Part shown: piece after piece, positions 59,574 through 64,000 of the stretch
How the letters are laid out: each line of letters starts with the position of its first letter
How positions within the stretch are numbered: position 1 is the stretch's first letter
NCBI GenBank assembly: GCA_007922305.1
Contig: ML677374.1
Span: 10,644,492 to 10,708,491, forward strand
Source of the DNA: Dermatemys mawii
Lineage: Eukaryota; Chordata; Testudines; Dermatemydidae
Direction: 5' to 3'
DNA: 64,000 nucleotides
Translations under genes and position numbers: made by a program
Notes under the pieces: model-generated
The model's input: the letters and a program-made list of their open reading frames with translations, nothing else
Told to the model about the DNA's origin: nothing
The model's database searches: none

Positions 59574-62500
59574 CTGCAAAAAGAAAAAGTAGTAGTTACT
59601 ATTTTTCACCCAACTAGTGTTTACTGTGTAATTGACATTAAGATCTTGAGGTCTTTTTATAATTGCATGTTTGCATAAAGCTGTTAGGAGATAAGGCATT
59701 GCTCCATAGATACACAGGGATAGCAAGAAAAAAAAAAGGGAAAATTGGGGTTTGTTTATTTTTTTCTCCTGGACCGTAAGCAGGACTCAGAAGGATTTTT
59801 TTTTGTAATCTGATGTTACCCACTCTTTTCTATGGTCACTTCTTCCTTGGATAAGAACATGTACAACTCAGCTTTTTATTATGGGTTTAGGAAAACTGAC
59901 ACACTATGTGCTAATAAAATGTTGTCTCCCAGCTATTTAATATACAGTCTGCAGCACAGACTGAATAGTTCTAGACTCTACATGAGTTAAAATACTTTGA
60001 TTCATTTTCCAAACTTTCTTCCCAATTAGAAAAGTACACAGCTCTTTAGATGTTAGTATTCATCTTTTAACCTGTTTTCACAGAAAAAAATCAAAACCTT
60101 TGCACAAAAAATCCCTCAGGGGATATTTAACTCCTGTACTGTAAGTAATATCACATGGTATATCATCATACATCTGCAATTCCAACTGAATAGCTAAACT
60201 TGTATGGGAACTATTGCTAAATACATAGCTGTCAAGTTTGCCTAGAGTCATTGCACTATCTGTACCTAACTTACTGATGTAAAGCATTTTGAGCACAAAA
60301 GGCTCTACCTAGGTTCTAATACCTAGCTCTTGTTACAGAAGTTTTCTTCACTAGCTCTCAAAGCACTTTACAAAGACAGTAATCATTATCATCCTCCCCA
60401 CTTTATATACAGGGAAACTGAGGCACAAGAAGGCAAAGTGATTTGCCCATGATCATCGCATAGGCCATAAAACCAAGTTCTAGTCTACATTTAAAAACCA
60501 AAACACAAGAACAGTAGCCAAACTCTTGCTCTATTAAAAAGACCCTTCCCTCCCAGAATAAACAGGAAACAATGCAAGTTAATGAAGGCATGGAGATTCC
60601 AGGTGAGATTCAGCAATTGGTAACTGACTCAGTATTAAGACAGCAGATATCTCCTGAGAAAAATAAAGGGAAATTTGGTGGAATAGTCCCTGTAGCTTCA
60701 AGCTAGAGGGTCAAAGTGCCACAACTTCATTGACTTCAGTCACTTTACAACAATAACGAGCTTATCTAATTAGCCTGATAATTGTGAGACGAGAATGAAC
60801 AGTTTTTGCCTCAAAGGTAATTATTATAATTACTGATTCATAAGCAGCAAGTTGACTTTGAGTAGGTCTAGTTTGAAGAAGTTTTCTATTAAAATTTCCA
60901 ATTTCCTGGAGTCCAAGGTCAAAGTTTTCAAAAGCACATGCCTAAAAATTAGACAACTAAATTCATATTTGAGCACCCAAATAAGTAGTTTGATTTTCAG
61001 TGATGCTGAACGCCCAGCACTCCCACAGATTACAGTGAAAACTAATGAGTGTCTGTTGATTTCAGTGGAAGCTGTGAGAGTACCTTCTAGTTTTGAAGTA
61101 AGCCATCATGAAGGGATGCCAGTGAGAAACAGGTTGGTTTGGGTCCTTATCTACCTTGCTGCAGTTTTAAATGGAGTAGTGTACACTAATTTCCCACTTA
61201 GAGAATCATTAGAATTGATTTTAGGAGGACTGAGATGGCAAAGCAAATGCAGCACAAAGCATCATGACATCAAAAGAAGTCTGCAGAGATGGGACAGTAC
61301 CCAGAAGATGAGCACAACCACTGAAGTCAACTCTTACTAGTTTTATACTTTTGAAGGTTCTCAGACATTCAAAGACTGACAGAGAAAAAAAACCAGATCA
61401 AACCTGAAATGCCCTTCTCAAAATGAGCAAAGATTGATTTGTCTTTGAACTCTGATTCTAAACAACAAGAAGTGTTGCAATAAAATCTGTGTAAATCAGA
61501 TTGGCTAATAATTGTTTGTACAGAACCATGATGGAACCCCAATCAGAGATCAGGCCCCAGAAGGCTATTGTAATGTAAGTAACATACAGGGCACTTAATG
61601 AATGCCCTACACATAACAAACAGCATTTCAAACTTTTTTTTAAAAAAAAAAAAATCCATGTCCTGCCCCTTGCCTTTTTCATTGTTTACAGCATCATCAT
61701 CAGCACAGGACATTTCCTGGCAGTTAACAATTGCTTGGGGTTAATGGTAGAAACACATTAGCTCCTCCCAGACAGTCATTAATTCCCAGAAAATACTCTA
61801 TCAAATTTGTTTTTGCTTAAGCAAATCATGTCTTTACAGAAAAATATTTAACACAGGAAAAAAAGGACAAGACCAGGAAAAGAACCTTAGTCTAGAGCAT
61901 CTGAGCAGGAAGGTATGAAAATGAGGGAGGGAGATAAGAAAACACACACATACAATGGCAGTTCCAGGTCCTACTTGAAAAGTGCAGTAATAGTTGAGAC
62001 AGTGAAACAGCTGACATGTAATCCAGAGCTAACCACAAGCACTTCTGTCTCTGCACGGCAATAACAAAGAAAAAAGATTGATCTGCAAAAAAGATATTCC
62101 AGTACTGTTTCTGCCGCCTCAGCTATTCTCACAATAATCCTAAAAGTATTTGTTAAAAAACATCCTTGCCAAATCCTCATTGAAAAAGGAATGGCATTTC
62201 TTTGCATTTGTGGTCACCACAGCTGCTTTAAGTTAGGTGGCAAATGCCAGGGATATATTAACAATACTCCTTATAGCTAGACTACTACATACTACAATAC
62301 ATTCATTGAACATCCATGCCGGCTATTACTTCAAACCACAGAAGGTTTTGTGCTACTACAAATCCTGCAATATACATCTTTAAGGGTCTTTCCAACATTA
62401 TCACTAGTTAGATAGAAGCAAACTGAAATAAAATAACTATTCCAGTTCTCTCAATAATGCTGATGCTGCTGGAGCCTCATTATAAGAAACTGAAGAATGA

Positions 62501-64000
62501 AGATGATTATTAAGCAAATGCAGACAAAGACTAAGAGACCCATAATCACTGCCCACTCAAGGTGGCAGTGGAACCAACACAAAAAGTCAGAATATTGATC
62601 TAATTACTACTAGCAGAGCAGAGCATGCAGGATGGAACTCAGCCAAAAACTAGGAGGGAAAAAAATGTGAAGGCAAAATGTTCTTGCCCCAGGACTCTGC
62701 AAACCACTTACCTGAAAGTGACCAATATATTTGTGTGAAAAAGAAAACAGCTTTCACAAGAATACAGGCCCTATATAAAACTGAAAATCCTAAATGAGTT
62801 TCATCTTCAGACATTTTAAAGTAAGCTCCCTCTATTATGGTGAAAATTTCAGGAGATAACCTATGTTATAGGCATGTGCATCATGAATGTGCAATTAAAG
62901 TCTTGAATAATGGCACTGAGTACCTCCTCCTGCTCCTGACTACAGATTAGGAGCTTCCCTCCCAATTCAAAACTCGTGTTAGTCCCATATTTCTGCTGAT
63001 AAAAGGAAGCTTTTTGGATCCCACAATTAAGAAGCAATGTTAGTGAAATAGCAAAATGAAATGGAAACCTAAAATCTGAAGGTCACTGCAATAAACATAA
63101 TTTGCTGATATACAGACAGTAATACACTGATTTACTCCAACTCAGTCAGAAGGTTTAGGATAAGGAGATAGAGTGAGCAAGATTTTGCAATTCAGTTATA
63201 ATTCCAGAACAATTATCTAATACTAATAATTTGGTTTTGAGCCAGTTCTTAAATGGAACAAAAGTTAATTACTGCCAATTTACAACCCTACCATGCACTC
63301 AATTTTGGTGCAGTGGTACATACTGTCAAATATCCGAATAAGTGAAAAAGGTTTAACAGTACATAACACAATGTTGTAATAAAAAAGTACATCAAACCAT
63401 GACATACTAACTTTGACTTATGAGGGAAACAACTATAAAGAGGCCATATAAAAGCCTTTTAATAATCAAGACCACATGTTACCAGTTCCATCTGTGTTCT
63501 TCTAGCCAAGGAAATATTCCAGTAAAAGACCACTCAATGTACAAAGATACTGAAGTTTGATCAGTTTGCTCACTACTAACATAATCCATTGGCCATGTGT
63601 TTAGGAACAGATGGTTAGTCATTACTGGATGTGATGCTTCATGAAGATGATAATGGGGCTGTTAAATAAAAGCTAGAAGATAAGACAAAAGAGAAAAGGC
63701 ACAAACATATTTACTGATATAACAGAATCAATAAGGAAACTATTATATTCTAGAGCATTATCAGATAATGGTTAGAAATTTATGGCAGAACTGAAGTAAG
63801 AGTGGGGTTCCATTTGTGCATATGGCACATAATTCTGTGAAGGATCAGAAACTCCCTCCTTATACAGAATAGAAGGGTCATCTCAGTTATGCTACCTATG
63901 TACAATCAGAAAAGCCTGCTACAGAGAACACGTGCCCTATATTTACATCACTGTGTTAAGAAAATGATTGTTAGGAAAATGTAACTTAGAATGTTGTAGT
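59574..64000 (-). other. TPST1: TPST1 intron (partial)
   Basis: This is intronic sequence upstream of the exon at 59573, open at the right edge. It has a MIR-like SINE at about 60340-60480. The frame at 60852-61340 lies partly in a repeat-like stretch (TGATGCTGAACGCCCAGCAC, TGATTTCAGTGGAAGCTG) of the kind found in reptile LINE/SINE debris, and is not supported as a gene. No exon is visible. Confidence 0.8.
60340..60480 (+). repeat. MIR-like SINE fragment
   Basis: MIR core wording in order: TCTCAAAGCACTTTACAAAG, CATCCTCCCCACTTTATATA, CAGGGAAACTGAGGCACAAG, and AAGTGATTTGCCCATGATCA. Confidence 0.7.

Noticed and set aside
60852..61340. 162-codon plus-strand frame, one of the longest in the window
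   Set aside because: Part of it overlaps repeat-like sequence with the common TTTCAGTG-type wording, the translation has no domain I recognise, and it is antisense in a TPST1 intron.

Overview
This is vertebrate nuclear DNA: intron-rich, AT-rich, with coding exons scattered among old transposon copies. The repeats fit a reptile, most likely a turtle. They include a CR1 LINE 3' end of the kind common in turtles, hAT and Harbinger MITEs with termini such as GGGTATGTCTACACT, a dispersed SINE-like family with the core TTGTGGCACCTTAGAGACTA, and several MIR copies. The species call rests on recognising these repeats by eye; no search was run.

Three protein-coding genes lie head-to-tail on the minus strand, so transcription runs from high to low coordinates. 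(1) TPST1 (tyrosylprotein sulfotransferase 1): the last three coding exons are at 59573-59375, 46321-46271 and 40538-40521. The large first coding exon lies beyond the right edge. (2) KCTD7: a complete coding sequence in four exons at 26483-26340, 25662-25493, 23164-22986 and 21847-21471. These join in frame to 870 nt (289 aa plus stop), the length of the human protein. (3) RABGEF1 (Rabex-5): a CpG-island promoter with a probable non-coding exon at about 9.06-9.23 kb, then coding exons at 2126-1942 and 939-773; the gene continues off the left edge. The order TPST1-KCTD7-RABGEF1 on one strand matches human 7q11.21, so this is an ordinary conserved syntenic block.

Region by region: 0-9.2 kb is the 5' part of RABGEF1; 9.2-21 kb is a repeat-rich intergenic stretch; 21.4-26.5 kb holds the KCTD7 coding exons; 26.5-34.3 kb is a candidate KCTD7 5'-UTR intron ending at a second CpG island; 34.4-38.4 kb is a repeat cluster (a TA-flanked DNA element, three SINE-like copies, CR1); 38.4-64 kb is the 3' part of TPST1 with two large introns.

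The genes do not form a pathway. TPST1 sulfates tyrosines in the trans-Golgi, KCTD7 is a cytosolic BTB/T1 protein linked to cullin-3 and neuronal function, and RABGEF1 is a Rab5 exchange factor that binds ubiquitin. I found no CRISPR array, operon, phage-like module or convincing new system. The items most worth checking are a perfect 23-bp hairpin at 49.7 kb, two coding-like minus-strand open frames inside a TPST1 intron (51.2 and 55.4 kb), the distance between the 34-kb CpG island and the KCTD7 start codon, a snap-back SINE at 35.6 kb, and a 34-bp inverted repeat at 14.4 kb.
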